DNA of 64,000 bases from Dokdonella immobilis (GCF_900115085.1 NZ_FOVF01000012.1:1-64000), one strand, 5' to 3'. Numbered from the stretch's first letter, positions 15,906 through 25,558 are shown. Notes: generated by a model from the sequence alone, not told the origin. Numbers and translations: made by a program.

Positions 15906-16943
15906 TCAGGCAACCGCTGTTTCCGCGGCGGTATCGCAGGCCGGCTCGTGGATCGCTGCGTGCACGGTGCGCGCAGCGTCGGAATCGATGGCGTCGATCT
16001 GCATGGCATGGATGCCGAGCCGCGCGAACAGCTGCTGGTCGGCGACGACGTCAGGATTGCCCGTGGTCAGCAGCTTCTCACCGTAGAAGATCGAGTTCGC
16101 ACCGGCGAAGAAGCACAGGGCCTGCAGTTCGTCGCTCATCTCCGCACGACCGGCCGACAGTCGCACCATCGAGGCCGGCATGACGATGCGCGCCGTGGCG
16201 ATCGTACGCACGAACTCGAAGGGATCAAGCAGTGCGGTGCCGGCCAGCGGCGTGCCTTCGACCTGGACCAGACGATTGATCGGCACCGATTGCGGGTGCT
16301 CGGGCAAGGTCGCCAGCGCGTGCAACAGACCGGCGCGCTGATCGCGCGTTTCGCCCATGCCGACGATGCCGCCGCAACAGGTCTTCATTCCAGCCTTGCG
16401 CACGTGGCCGAGGGTGTCGAGGCGATCCTGGTAGTCGCGGGTGCGGATGACATCGGCATAGAACTCGGGCGCGGTGTCGAGGTTGTGGTTGTAGTAGTCG
16501 AGCCCCGCCGCCTGCAGGGCGGCGGCTTGCTCCCCGGACAGCATGCCCAGCGTGGCACAGGTTTCCATGCCGAGGTCGCGCACCGCGCGAATCATCGCCG
16601 CCACCTTCGGCACGTCGCGATCCTTGGGTGAGCGCCAGGCCGCGCCCATGCAGAAGCGCGTCGCCCCGGCTGCCCGAGCCTGGCGGGCACGCTCGACCAC
16701 GGTTTCCAGCGGCAACAGCTTTTCGGCCTGGACACCGGTCGAATAGCGCGCGGCCTGCGGGCAGTAGGCGCAATCTTCCGGACATCCGCCGGTCTTGATC
16801 GAGAGCAGGGTCGAGACCTGCACCGCGTTGGCGTCGTGATGGGCCCGGTGCACGGCGTGGGCACGGTGGAGCAGGTCCGCGAACGGCAGGTCGAGGATCG
16901 CGAGGACTTCGTCGCGGGTCCAGTCGTGGCGCAGTTCAGGCAT
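15906..16943 (-). CDS. bioB: Biotin synthase
   Basis: 345 residues, a radical-SAM enzyme inserting sulfur into dethiobiotin. The cluster motif [12 protein letters not shown] holds the three Cys of the 4Fe-4S site. Other family blocks are [37 protein letters not shown], and [14 protein letters not shown] with the 2Fe-2S-ligating Arg. The ATG at 16943 has AGGGA upstream. It is divergent from comF and 1.4 kb from bioF, separated by ndh. Confidence 0.96.
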   Translation of the reverse strand: MPELRHDWTRDEVLAILDLPFADLLHRAHAVHRAHHDANAVQVSTLLSIKTGGCPEDCAYCPQAARYSTGVQAEKLLPLETVVERARQARAAGATRFCMGAAWRSPKDRDVPKVAAMIRAVRDLGMETCATLGMLSGEQAAALQAAGLDYYNHNLDTAPEFYADVIRTRDYQDRLDTLGHVRKAGMKTCCGGIVGMGETRDQRAGLLHALATLPEHPQSVPINRLVQVEGTPLAGTALLDPFEFVRTIATARIVMPASMVRLSAGRAEMSDELQALCFFAGANSIFYGEKLLTTGNPDVVADQQLFARLGIHAMQIDAIDSDAARTVHAAIHEPACDTAAETAVA

Positions 16944-17007
16944 CAGGGGGTCCCTAGTTCGGTAGAGTGGTGCAGGAAGTCTGGGTTCGGCATGGGAGGC
17001 TGTCAAC

Positions 17008-17736
17008 TTGGAATGGACACGCTGGGTTGACGGCATGGGTGGGCGAGCGCTGCGCGCGCTGCTGCCGGCGCGCTGCCTGCTGTGCGGCGGCGCAGGCGCG
17101 GCGGGACGCGACCTCTGCGCCGGCTGCCAAGCCGACCTGCCGCGCAACAACACCTGCTGCGCGCGCTGTGCCCTGCCCCTGGCCCATGCCGCGGCCCAGT
17201 GCGGCGAATGCCTGCGCCGCGAACCGGCTTTCTCGCGGGCCTGGGCACCGTTCCGCTATGGCCATCCGCTCGACCTGCTCGAAGCCCGCTTCAAATTCCG
17301 CCGTGACCTGGCCGCCGGCCGGGTGCTGTCTGAACTCTTCGTCGATTCCGCCCAACGCGAGCCGTCGCTGGCCCGTCCGCAGCGCCTGCTCTGCGTGCCC
17401 CTGCACGCCACACGCCTGCGCGAGCGTGGCTTCAACCAGGCCCTCGAACTGGCCAGGCCGCTGGCGAGCGCGCTCGGCATTCCGCTCGATCTGCATCTGC
17501 TGACACGCACGCGCCCGACCGCGGCGCAAACAGGACTCGATGCCCGCGCACGCCGACGCAACCTGCGTGGCGCGTTTGCCGTGGTCGCACCCGGCAACAT
17601 CCCCGATCACGTGGCTATCCTCGACGATGTCATGACGACCGGGTCGACCCTCAATGAGTGCGCCCGCGTGCTGCTTCGGGCCGGGGTCCGGCAGGTCGAT
17701 GTCTGGGCCCTTGCGCGCGCGCCAGCGCGATCGTGA
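17008..17736 (+). CDS. comF: ComF family phosphoribosyltransferase-like protein
   Basis: 242 residues. The N-terminal double zinc-finger segment (CLLCGGAG..., [24 protein letters not shown]) is followed by a type I phosphoribosyltransferase domain with the PRPP loop [16 protein letters not shown]. ComF acts in natural transformation (DNA uptake, interacting with PriA in Gram-positives), and with comM this points to competence. The TTG start at 17008 is preferred because GGGAGG lies eight bases upstream. The later ATG at 17035 has no ribosome site. Confidence 0.9.
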   Translation: MEWTRWVDGMGGRALRALLPARCLLCGGAGAAGRDLCAGCQADLPRNNTCCARCALPLAHAAAQCGECLRREPAFSRAWAPFRYGHPLDLLEARFKFRRDLAAGRVLSELFVDSAQREPSLARPQRLLCVPLHATRLRERGFNQALELARPLASALGIPLDLHLLTRTRPTAAQTGLDARARRRNLRGAFAVVAPGNIPDHVAILDDVMTTGSTLNECARVLLRAGVRQVDVWALARAPARS

Positions 17737-17810
17737 TCCTGGTTACCTGTCTCGCAGGAAAGTGTGCTGGAAGGCACGTTTTAGCTGGGTATCTGTTATT
17801 GCGCTTGGCT

Positions 17811-17970
17811 ACCACGATTTCGAAGGCTTCCTTGGTGCAGACATCGACCACCGTCGGGCATTTGCTCAGCCGGCCATTGGATAGAGCTTGAAGACAAAGT
17901 CCATGGACCAGGTGTGGTTGGGCCCGGAGGGGATCAGCTAGGGTATAAGTTCCACCGCAAGCCGATCGCG
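17811..17970 (-). pseudogene. Relic of an IS3-family transposase (OrfB integrase core)
   Basis: On the minus strand two frames carry consecutive pieces of an rve/DDE integrase domain: RLAVELIP-stop-LIPSGPNHTWSMDFVF, then after a frame change NGRLSKCPTVVDVCTKEAFE and IVV. This matches the region around the first and second catalytic Asp (WSMDFVFD...LTVVDDFTKE) of IS3-type OrfB. It contains an internal stop and a frameshift and lacks both ends, so it is dead. The surrounding 17737-18031 stretch holds nothing else recognisable. Confidence 0.75.
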
Positions 17971-18031
17971 CTCGCGGCTCACAAGCACGAAAATGGATCA
18001 CGCATTCGCGGACGGTCAAAAGAGCGCGGCG

Positions 18032-19687
18032 CTAGCGAATCGCCAAAGCCAGCAGCAGGCCGACCCACAACACACAGCCGACCCAGTTGTTGTTGCGGAA
18101 GGCGGCGAAGCAGGCTTCGCGTTCGCGCTTGCGGATGATCCATTGCTGCCAGCCGAACAGCGCCGCGGCGATCGCCAGGCCGGCGAAGTAGGGCCAGACC
18201 AGTTGCGCGCGCATGCCGGCGAGGAGCATGGCGAACAGGAAGGTGGCCATGAGGATGCCGATGATCGGGCGGTCGGCGTCGGCGAACAGGATCGCTGTCG
18301 ACTTGGCGCCGACGCGGATGTCGTCCTCGCGGTCGACCATCGCGTACTCGGTGTCGTAGATCGTCGAGAACAGCACGTTGGCGAGGAAGAGTAGCCAGGC
18401 CATGGCCGGTACGGCACCGGTCACGGCGGCGAAAGCCATCGGAATCGACCAGCCGAACGCGGCGCCGAGGACGACCTGGGCCAGGTGGGTATAGCGCTTG
18501 CAGAACGGATAGATCGCGGCCAGCGCAGCGCCGGCGAACGACAGCTTGATGGTCAGCGCATTGGTGAACAGGACCAGGGCGAAGGCGAAGGCGAGCAGGC
18601 CGAGGAACAACAGGATCGCCTCGCGCCTGGAAACGCGGCCGGCTGCCATCGGCCGGCCGCGCGTGCGCTCGACATGTGCGTCGAGCCAGGCGTGGTCGGC
18701 GTAGTCGTTGATCACGCACCCGGCAGAGCGCATGACGAAAACGCCGAGCGTGAAGATGACCAGCGCGCCGATCGGCGGAAAATCGTTGGCGGCGAACCAG
18801 AGCCCCCACCAGGTCGGCCACAGCAGCAGCAGTGCGCCGACCGGGCGGTCCATGCGCATCAGCACGAGGTATTGGCGAATGCGTTCGCGCCAGGGATCGC
18901 GCAGACGATCGGTCAACCACTCGATGACGCGCATCGAGCGGGTCGAGGCATCGGCCGGATGAGGCTGCGTTGACCTGACGGCTTGGCGGCTCGGCGGCGC
19001 GGCCGCGGCCGCGGTCGCGAGCGCGGCCGGCCCGACTGCCCAGGGTGGCGGTATGGCGCGCTCTTCCTGGGCGCTCTCCGAAGCCGGGTCGTTCGATTCC
19101 GGCACACGGCCCTGGTCCAGGTTGCGTGTCGCTGCAGGGCTCGACTCCCGGGGGACAGGTGGTGCGGTGGTGGGCCTGCCGGTCCGCGGCGGACCCATCG
19201 AGGCCGGATCACGCGTGGATGGCTCGACGGAGGGAGTCGACCGGGCGCGCGCCGGCGCCGCAAGCGCCTGCGATGGCGTTTCGTTGCGCGGCGCCGGCCG
19301 CCGCGCAGAGGGCTTGGCGTTTGCTGGCGACTCGGGAGCCGAAAGCTGCTCGGCGGCCGCAGGCCTGGTTCTGGCCGGAGGCGATGAGTTGGCGCGTGAA
19401 GAGGCCGTTCGCCTGGGAGGCATCGGCAGCGCACCGTGGGGCAGGTCCGGCTTGCCCGACGCGGCCTTCACCGATTCGGGTGCCGCGGGCCGATCGGACT
19501 GAGAGCTTGCTTTCGGCACGACGCGCCGCGTCGGCGGCCGCGGCAATGGCGCCTGCTTGGCGATGCTCTCGTCATCGACGCTCTTGCGGGGTGCCGTCTT
19601 GCGCGGCGACGGCGGCAGCGCGCCAGCGCCGGGCGACCGCGGTCGCCTGCGGGGTGGATCGTTTGGTGGAGGAGGCGTGTCGCTCAT
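18032..19687 (-). CDS. ubiA: 4-hydroxybenzoate polyprenyltransferase with long proline-rich N-terminal extension
   Basis: The C-terminal 300 residues are a complete UbiA: MRMDRPVGALLLLWPTWW, the first Asp-rich motif NDYADHAWLDAHVERT, the second DREDDIRVGAKSTA, and eight or so membrane helices. It prenylates 4-hydroxybenzoate in ubiquinone synthesis. The frame continues 251 residues upstream as a Pro/Ala/Arg/Ser-rich, probably disordered segment (MSDTPPPPNDPPRRRPRSP...) starting at ATG 19687, 45 bases after the rhomboid stop. An internal ATG at 18934 would give a standard-length protein but has no ribosome site and would leave an 800-base gap. I favour the long form, with moderate confidence in the extension. 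Confidence 0.85.
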   Translation of the reverse strand: MSDTPPPPNDPPRRRPRSPGAGALPPSPRKTAPRKSVDDESIAKQAPLPRPPTRRVVPKASSQSDRPAAPESVKAASGKPDLPHGALPMPPRRTASSRANSSPPARTRPAAAEQLSAPESPANAKPSARRPAPRNETPSQALAAPARARSTPSVEPSTRDPASMGPPRTGRPTTAPPVPRESSPAATRNLDQGRVPESNDPASESAQEERAIPPPWAVGPAALATAAAAAPPSRQAVRSTQPHPADASTRSMRVIEWLTDRLRDPWRERIRQYLVLMRMDRPVGALLLLWPTWWGLWFAANDFPPIGALVIFTLGVFVMRSAGCVINDYADHAWLDAHVERTRGRPMAAGRVSRREAILLFLGLLAFAFALVLFTNALTIKLSFAGAALAAIYPFCKRYTHLAQVVLGAAFGWSIPMAFAAVTGAVPAMAWLLFLANVLFSTIYDTEYAMVDREDDIRVGAKSTAILFADADRPIIGILMATFLFAMLLAGMRAQLVWPYFAGLAIAAALFGWQQWIIRKREREACFAAFRNNNWVGCVLWVGLLLALAIR

Positions 19688-19732
19688 GCGCCCAGTGTAG
19701 TGTGCGCCATCGCAATCGACGACCTTCGGCCG

Positions 19733-20416
19733 TTACCGGCGCGCGCGTCGGGCGATTCCCGGGCGCCACATCAGCGCAAAGACGATGCCGAGCAGGAATC
19801 CCGCGATATGGGTCCACCACGCCACCGCGCCAAAGGCCGGGCCCACATAGGTGAACAGGATCTGCAGGACGGCCCAGAAACCGATCAGTAGCGAAGCCGG
19901 CACGCGCACGAATTCGAGGAAGAATCCGAGCGGAAGGACCAGACCGAGGCGGGCGCGCGGATACAGCGCAAGGTAGGCGCCGACCACGCTCGAGACGGCG
20001 CCGCTGGAACCGATGATCGGAGAGTTCGTGGTGGCCAAGGTCAGCGCGCCGATCAGGTTGGCCAGCGCGCCGCCGATGACGAAGAGCACCAGGAAGCGCG
20101 CGGCGCCGAGGGCGCGTTCGGTCGGTACGCCAAAGATGATCAGGAACAGCAGGTTGGTCGTCAGGTGTATCCAGTCGGCATGGATGAAGAGCGCGGTGAC
20201 CAGGCGCGCGAAGCGCAGTTCGGCCAGCTGGATCGCCCACGGCGCCGAGGTATCGAGCAGGGTTGCCGGCACCGTGCCCCAGACCATCAGCAGACGGGTG
20301 CGGCCGCTGGCCGGCTCGGTGGCGATCCACAGGAACATGGCCACGCAGATGCCGACCAGCAGAAGGGTAGCCCAGGTGGGCGGCGGCCGGCGGCGACTCT
20401 CGAGCTGGATGAACAT
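19733..20416 (-). CDS. Rhomboid family intramembrane serine protease
   Basis: 227 residues with about six membrane helices. The catalytic Ser lies in IIGSSGAVSSVVGAYLAL and the catalytic His in WWTHIAGFLLGIVFAL. HADWIHLTTNLLFLIIFG is the family H-x-x-x-N helix. Rhomboids cut single-pass membrane proteins within the bilayer. The substrate is unknown. It lies 16 bases downstream of gspB and just upstream of ubiA, so it is probably in one operon exeA-gspB-rhomboid-ubiA. Confidence 0.92.
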   Translation of the reverse strand: MFIQLESRRRPPPTWATLLLVGICVAMFLWIATEPASGRTRLLMVWGTVPATLLDTSAPWAIQLAELRFARLVTALFIHADWIHLTTNLLFLIIFGVPTERALGAARFLVLFVIGGALANLIGALTLATTNSPIIGSSGAVSSVVGAYLALYPRARLGLVLPLGFFLEFVRVPASLLIGFWAVLQILFTYVGPAFGAVAWWTHIAGFLLGIVFALMWRPGIARRARR

Positions 20417-20432
20417 GCCGGCTTGGGCCGCC

Positions 20433-21374
20433 TCAGCGGCCGCCGCGCGGATACAGGAACCGCTGGCCTTCGCGCTCGAAGACGACCCCGTCGCTGCGGA
20501 TCTCGACGAGCTTCATGCCATCGATCTCGTCGCCCTCGACATGGCGGGCGTCATTGATGATGACGAAGCGGTTTTCCGGGGCGTTGGCGAATACGTGCAT
20601 GGTCAGCTTGATCTCCGGCAACTCCCGACGAACCGCGTAGGGCAGCTCCCAGATCAACTTGATCGAATCGGCCGGTGCCGTTCCGGCAGCCGGCGCCGAC
20701 ACGGCCGGATTGCCAGGTGCAGCGGCGGAGGCCTCCGGCTTCGACGGCGGGCTTGCCGGAGCAGTGAGCCTGGCGGGGTTTGCCCTGGGCTCGCCCTGGG
20801 GCGGCGATGGCGGAACCGCGACGGCCCCCGCATCCGTGGCCGCACGCGTCGATTCGACAGCGGCCGGATCGGCGCTCGCCGGTTGCGGTTCCGATTCCTT
20901 GATCGTGGCCGGCTCTCCCGGTTTGAGCAGTTGCGGATTGGCCACGACCAGCTCGCCGCTTTTCACTTTCTCGCGCAGGTCAGGACGCATTCCGGCGGTG
21001 GCGTCGGGCGCGACCTTGCTGCGCGGCATGCGCTCGGCGGAGCTGCTCTGTGCCGTTTCGGCGGCGGGGTTTGCGCTTGGAGGCAAGCCGTCAAAGGTGA
21101 TCGCGCTGCGCGCTGGCGGGCGGGCCGCTTCCTCCTTGCTGGCCAACGTCAGCGCGGGCGGGCTTGGCGGGACAGCCGCAGCCTCGGTCGGTGGAGTCTC
21201 GCTGGCGCGGCGCATCCACCACAGGCCGAGCAGGGCCACTGCGATCAGCGCAACGAGCACCGGCAGCAGGCTGCGACGACGGCGCACCGCCATGATCGGC
21301 GAGCCGATCGACGGCGACTCGCCAAGCCGGCGCTGGCGTTCGGATTTCTTCAGGGCTTCAAGGATCAGCGACAT
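20433..21374 (-). CDS. gspB: GspB/ExeB-like type II secretion accessory protein
   Basis: 313 residues. The N-terminus MSLILEALKKSERQRRLGES is the conserved cytosolic tag of the family. One membrane helix follows (about 35-51, LLPVLVALIAVALLGLWW), then a long Pro/Ala-rich periplasmic spacer. The folded C-terminal domain is LIWELPYAVRRELPEIKLTM, HVFANAPENRFVIIN and DGVVFEREGQRFLYP. With ExeA it helps place the GspD secretin in the outer membrane by remodelling or binding peptidoglycan. It is 13 bases downstream of the exeA-like gene. The rest of the gsp operon is not here. Confidence 0.88.
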   Translation of the reverse strand: MSLILEALKKSERQRRLGESPSIGSPIMAVRRRRSLLPVLVALIAVALLGLWWMRRASETPPTEAAAVPPSPPALTLASKEEAARPPARSAITFDGLPPSANPAAETAQSSSAERMPRSKVAPDATAGMRPDLREKVKSGELVVANPQLLKPGEPATIKESEPQPASADPAAVESTRAATDAGAVAVPPSPPQGEPRANPARLTAPASPPSKPEASAAAPGNPAVSAPAAGTAPADSIKLIWELPYAVRRELPEIKLTMHVFANAPENRFVIINDARHVEGDEIDGMKLVEIRSDGVVFEREGQRFLYPRGGR

Positions 21375-21387
21375 GGCGTGGTGCGTT

Positions 21388-22980
21388 CTACTCGATGTTG
21401 CGGGTCAGGTGCGGACCGGATTCGTCCAGTGCGGAAAGGGCGAACAGGGTTTCCGGTCCGATGATGCCATCGGCCTGGATCCCGTAGGCGAGCTGCAGTT
21501 TGCGCACGCGCTCCTCCATCTCGGCATCGAAATAGGCCGGACCGCTGTCGGCACCCGCGCCGCCGTCGAGATGACGCAGCCTTTGCTTGGCCCAGGCCAC
21601 GCCCGGCCCCGCGTCACCGCGGCGGATCGAACCGTTGATGCTGGCCGGAACGCGCCAGATGGCCATGAATTCGCCGGTCCAGAAGCGCTCCAGATCCGCC
21701 CGTGGCAGCTTGATGCTCTCGCCAGCCAGGTCAAGCTGAACCTGCTGGCGACCGGCACCCTGGAGCAGCGCATGGGCGGTGTAGTCGTCCTGGCCCAGCA
21801 CGAGGATCAGGGGACGGTCGAAACGCAAGACCTGGTCGAGGCTGCCCCGCCCGCGCAGGCAATACAGCCCGGCGGCGATCATCGGCGGACAGCGTGTCGC
21901 GACGCGGACCGAGGCTTCGGCGGAACCGACTTGCCAGCGCGAAAGCAGCTGGGTGACCGTCGACAGTTCGGTTTCAGGGGCTTTGGACAGGCGCGCCTGC
22001 AGCAGGGCGGCGCCGTCTTCGACCGGCGCCGGTGGCGGCGACCTCATTTGCGGCGTCTGGTCGACAGGGTCCGCTTGCTGGCGCGGGTAAAGCACAGCGA
22101 CCAGGGCCACCAGTAGCAGGGCGGCGATCACCCAGCGCGCGTAGCGGCGCACCCAATAGCGGGCGTGGCCCGGCAGGGTCTCGTCGGCCGAGCGGTCGAC
22201 CAGGCGCTCGCCGATGCTCTGCTGTTCACGCGCATAACCTGCCATCAGCGCGCGATCGGCGATCACGTTGATCAGGCGCGGAATGCCGGTCGAGCGCTGG
22301 TAGAGCGCGCGAAGTCCAAGTCGCGAGAACGGAACGTGCTGGCAACCGGCGACGGCCATGCGATGCCTGACGTAGGCTTCGGTCTCGGCCGCGTCGAGAG
22401 GGGTCAGGTGGTAGCGCGCGGTGATGCGCTGGGCGAGCTGGCGCAGCTCGGGCCGGACCAGCATGTCACGCAGTTCGGGCTGGCCGAGCAGGATGATCTG
22501 CAACAGCTTCTGGGTCGGCGTTTCGAGATTGGTCAGCAGGCGGATCTGCTCGAGCGCGTCGAGCGAGAGGTTCTGCGCCTCGTCGACGATCAGGACCACG
22601 CGCAAACCTTGCGCATAGGCATCGAGCAGATAGGTATTGAGCGTATCGGTGAGTCCCTTGAGGCTGCCGCGCTTGCCAGTGATGTCGAGCTTGAGCTCCT
22701 CGCAGACAGTCTCGATCATCTCGACCGGCGACAGCTTTGGATTGAGCAGCAGGGCGACCTGGGTGTTTTCCGGCAATTGTTCGAGCAGCAGGCGGCTCAG
22801 CGTGGTCTTGCCGGTGCCGACCTCGCCGGTGAGCTGGACGAAGCCACCACTGCCGCCCTTGCCGACCCCGTAGAGCAGGTGCGCGAGCGCATCCCGGTGC
22901 CTTTCGGACAGGAAAACATAGCGCGGGTCCGGCGTTATCGAAAACGGGGCCTCGCGCAGGCCGTAATACTCGAGATACAT
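21388..22980 (-). CDS. exeA: ExeA/GspA-like AAA+ ATPase with peptidoglycan-binding domain
   Basis: 530 residues. The N-terminal AAA domain begins MYLEYYGLREAPFSITPDP and has Walker A LTGEVGTGKTTLSRLLLE, Walker B VVLIVDEAQNLSLDALEQIR and the sensor LLGQPELRDML. A membrane helix (about 285-302, WVIAALLLVALVAVLYP) leads to a periplasmic part with a peptidase-C39-like segment and a C-terminal peptidoglycan-binding domain (MEERVRKLQLAYGIQADGII, then GPETL). It uses ATP to drive secretin assembly through the cell wall, together with GspB. Confidence 0.9.
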   Translation of the reverse strand: MYLEYYGLREAPFSITPDPRYVFLSERHRDALAHLLYGVGKGGSGGFVQLTGEVGTGKTTLSRLLLEQLPENTQVALLLNPKLSPVEMIETVCEELKLDITGKRGSLKGLTDTLNTYLLDAYAQGLRVVLIVDEAQNLSLDALEQIRLLTNLETPTQKLLQIILLGQPELRDMLVRPELRQLAQRITARYHLTPLDAAETEAYVRHRMAVAGCQHVPFSRLGLRALYQRSTGIPRLINVIADRALMAGYAREQQSIGERLVDRSADETLPGHARYWVRRYARWVIAALLLVALVAVLYPRQQADPVDQTPQMRSPPPAPVEDGAALLQARLSKAPETELSTVTQLLSRWQVGSAEASVRVATRCPPMIAAGLYCLRGRGSLDQVLRFDRPLILVLGQDDYTAHALLQGAGRQQVQLDLAGESIKLPRADLERFWTGEFMAIWRVPASINGSIRRGDAGPGVAWAKQRLRHLDGGAGADSGPAYFDAEMEERVRKLQLAYGIQADGIIGPETLFALSALDESGPHLTRNIE

Positions 22981-23125
22981 ATGCCTACTCTAACCGACCC
23001 GGCTGTGCGCACGCCCGCCAGGCGTGTCGGCGCGGGCGCTTTGCAGCGTCCGTCCAGCACGCAAGGCTGGGGTCTGGACTGCAAGGGACCCCGCCTTTCG
23101 GCGACAAGTTCGGCGCGCCGGCCGT

Positions 23126-23884
23126 TCAGGTTGCGGCGCCAATCCGCTTCGGCGCCCGTTTCAGTTGGCGGATCCATTCCTCGTTGAGGCGCCGCGAACC
23201 GGCCGGCATGTGCTTGATATGCCGAAGGGATTCCTCGACCAGCGCATCGGCCGCCGCATCCTCGCCCCAGTCGCGCAGTATCCCGACGTAGCGTGCGCGC
23301 GGCTCGATGCCGGCAAAGTAGCCGATCAGGACATCGAATTCCTCTCGCGCCCGGGTCCGATCGCCGCTGGCGGCGAGGGCGCGGGCGTAGATCAGGTGTC
23401 CTTCCGGGGATTTGTAGTCGGGATGCTGGCCGATCAGCGCCTCGAGCCGCTCGCGCGCCTCGACCGCCCGACCATCGTCGAGCAGGGCACGGGCCAACTT
23501 GACCTGGATGTCGGGATCGTCGCTGTGCACGCCGCGCAATGCTTCGTCATAGGCCGCGATCGCCTCGCTGAAGCGGCCGGTTCCGTGCAGCGCATCGGCC
23601 ACGCGGACGCGGTTGGCGATGGTCGCCGAGTGTTCGAACTCGGCCTGCGCCTCGCGCAACTCGCGACCCGGATCGAGCGACTGGCGAATGTCGCGCACGA
23701 CCCGTCGTCCCCCGCGCGAATCCGAAAGCTGCGGCAAGACCACCGCCAGCGCGTAGATGACGCTGCCAAGCAATGGAAAGATGAACAGAACGAGCAGCCA
23801 GTAGCGCTCCTGACCCGTGCGCAGCGCGTGCACGGCACACAGGATGGCAACGATGATGTGCAGGCCCAGACCGAAAATCGGCAC
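23126..23884 (-). CDS. Membrane-anchored TPR protein of unknown role
   Basis: 252 residues from a GTG start with GGAG eight bases upstream. Two N-terminal hydrophobic segments (FGLGLHIIVAILCAVHAL and YWLLVLFIFPLLGSVIYALA) resemble a phospholipase-D-nuclease-N-like hairpin and are followed by a cytosolic TPR array (RVADALHGTGRFSEAIAAYD, VKLARALLDDGRAVEARERL, LIYARALAASGDRTRAREEF). No enzymatic motif is seen. It lies between an acetyltransferase and exeA on the same strand. Confidence 0.8.
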   Translation of the reverse strand: MPIFGLGLHIIVAILCAVHALRTGQERYWLLVLFIFPLLGSVIYALAVVLPQLSDSRGGRRVVRDIRQSLDPGRELREAQAEFEHSATIANRVRVADALHGTGRFSEAIAAYDEALRGVHSDDPDIQVKLARALLDDGRAVEARERLEALIGQHPDYKSPEGHLIYARALAASGDRTRAREEFDVLIGYFAGIEPRARYVGILRDWGEDAAADALVEESLRHIKHMPAGSRRLNEEWIRQLKRAPKRIGAAT

Positions 23885-23956
23885 GCTTCAGACTCCGAAC
23901 GACGGCAGCGCGGAAGTCTGCGGGGACGCGCCGAAGCTGTCCATGCCCCGGACCCG

Positions 23957-24499
23957 TCAGGCCATCCAGGAGAACAACCGGACTTCGTCTGCTTCCTCGC
24001 CCATCCGCACCATCTGTTCGAAGCGGAATCCGAGCTTCCCGAGCAGGGCGGCGGACGCCACGTTGTGCGGCGCCGTGATCGCCACGACGCGGGGCAAGGA
24101 AAAGAACCCGCGCGCCAGCCGCATCACGGCCTCGGCGGCTTCCAGCGCATAGCCGCGGCCGCGCCAGGCTGGCAGGAATGCGTACCCGATATCGACGGCA
24201 TCGAGGCCGGCGCGCCGGATCAATCCGCAGATGCCGGCCCGATGTCCCCCGTCGAGGGTTTCGACGGCCCACATGCCAAATCCGAACTGCGCATAGCTCG
24301 CCATGGGGCCGGTCTCGAGATAGCGCCGCGCATCCTCTGCGGTTCGGACCCCCCGATCACCGATCTGGCTGAGGAAATCCGCATCGTTGAGCAGTTCGAG
24401 CATGAATTCGGCATCGTCGAGGTTCAGCAGGCGCAGTTGCAGGCGCTCGGTTTGCATCGGCATCGGCGAAACGATGGCCTGGGCGGTCGACAGGTTCAT
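23957..24499 (-). CDS. GNAT family N-acetyltransferase (RimJ/RimL type)
   Basis: About 180 residues. The strand order of a RimJ/L-type acetyltransferase is clear: TERLQLRLLNLDDAEFMLEL, then DIGYAFLPAWRGRGYALEAA as the acetyl-CoA-binding loop (R/Q-x-x-G-x-G/A), and NVASAALLGKLGFRFEQMVR as the C-terminal hallmark. The substrate cannot be predicted. The start is uncertain (ATG 24499 used; 24508 and 24463 are alternatives) and none has a strong ribosome site. Confidence 0.85.
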   Translation of the reverse strand: MNLSTAQAIVSPMPMQTERLQLRLLNLDDAEFMLELLNDADFLSQIGDRGVRTAEDARRYLETGPMASYAQFGFGMWAVETLDGGHRAGICGLIRRAGLDAVDIGYAFLPAWRGRGYALEAAEAVMRLARGFFSLPRVVAITAPHNVASAALLGKLGFRFEQMVRMGEEADEVRLFSWMA

Positions 24500-24795
24500 G
24501 GTCGACATCGTCGATCGAGGCCATGCCATCGTCAAGCGGTGCTGCACGTGCCGGACCCCGGACCGCATGGCCAACCGGGGGGTGGCCGGCTGCCCGCGGG
24601 GACGACACGGGTGGCCGCGGACCGAATCGCCGCAGCCCCGCCGCAGCGGCAGCCGATGGTGGGCAGTGCCAGCTCCTTGTCGGACCGAATTGAACGGGCG
24701 TATGTTGTCGGCCGCAAGGGCTGTGCGATGGCCTGCCGGCCGATGCGGCCAGCGGACAGCGGCCATCGAACCCAGCATCGGGACGAAACGAGCGC

Positions 24796-25482
24796 ATGAT
24801 CCGATCCGGGCCATTCCGTCGCAATGCGCGATGCTTCGCTGGTGCGCTGGCGGCGGCCCTGCTGCTGGCGACGCGCCTGCTCTGTGCGGCTGAGCTGTTC
24901 GTCGAAATCAGCGATCAGGACGGTGGACCGGTCGAGGATGCGGTCGTCAGCCTCACTGCGCTGGACGGTCGCCCCGCCCTGCCCGACCCGCCGCCGTCGA
25001 CGACGAAATCGATCGACCAGCGCAACGAGGTCTTCGTGCCCTTTCTGGAAATATTCCGGCCTGGCGACCGCCTCGTCTTCCAGAACAACGACAGCACGCG
25101 CCACCACGTCTATTCGTTTTCCGAGGTCAAGTCATTCGAGTTCGTCCTCGCCAAGGGGGAATCCTCGACGCCGATCCTGCTCGACCGGCCCGGCGTGATT
25201 GCCATCGGCTGCAATATCCACGACTCGATGATCGCCTATGTCTTCGTTTCCGATGCGCCCTGGGTCGGCCGATCCGATCGGCGCGGGAGCGTGCATTTCG
25301 ACAAGCTGCCCGCGGGCACCTATACGATCGCCTTGTGGCATCCGTGGCAGACTCCGGGCGAGGAAGGCGCGGCGCAGCACATCACGATCGATGCGGCGGT
25401 GACCTCGGTTCGCGCGGCCTTTTCGCTGTCGCTGCTGCCCGACCCGCGCCAGCCGCGCGATCGCGAACGGTCGATCTATTGA
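24796..25482 (+). CDS. Secreted cupredoxin-like protein (methylamine-utilisation type)
   Basis: 228 residues with a signal peptide (ALAAALLLATRLLCAAE). The domain at about 32-150 is a plastocyanin/azurin-like fold with a plausible type 1 copper site: His103/104 in NNDSTRHHVYSF and Cys139, His142 and Met145 in GCNIHDSMIAY. A C-terminal beta domain with GSVHFDKLPAGTYTIALWHP looks like a carboxypeptidase-regulatory-like fold. Such proteins are often annotated 'methylamine utilisation protein' without proof. The next gene, 76 bases on, encodes an outer-membrane barrel, suggesting a periplasmic copper or redox pair. Confidence 0.85.
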   Translation: MIRSGPFRRNARCFAGALAAALLLATRLLCAAELFVEISDQDGGPVEDAVVSLTALDGRPALPDPPPSTTKSIDQRNEVFVPFLEIFRPGDRLVFQNNDSTRHHVYSFSEVKSFEFVLAKGESSTPILLDRPGVIAIGCNIHDSMIAYVFVSDAPWVGRSDRRGSVHFDKLPAGTYTIALWHPWQTPGEEGAAQHITIDAAVTSVRAAFSLSLLPDPRQPRDRERSIY

Positions 25483-25558
25483 GCCGGCCCGGCATGCATT
25501 CCATTCCCGCCCACATCGTCCTCGCGCAGGTCCGCGGACCGCATACGGAGGCTGGCCG

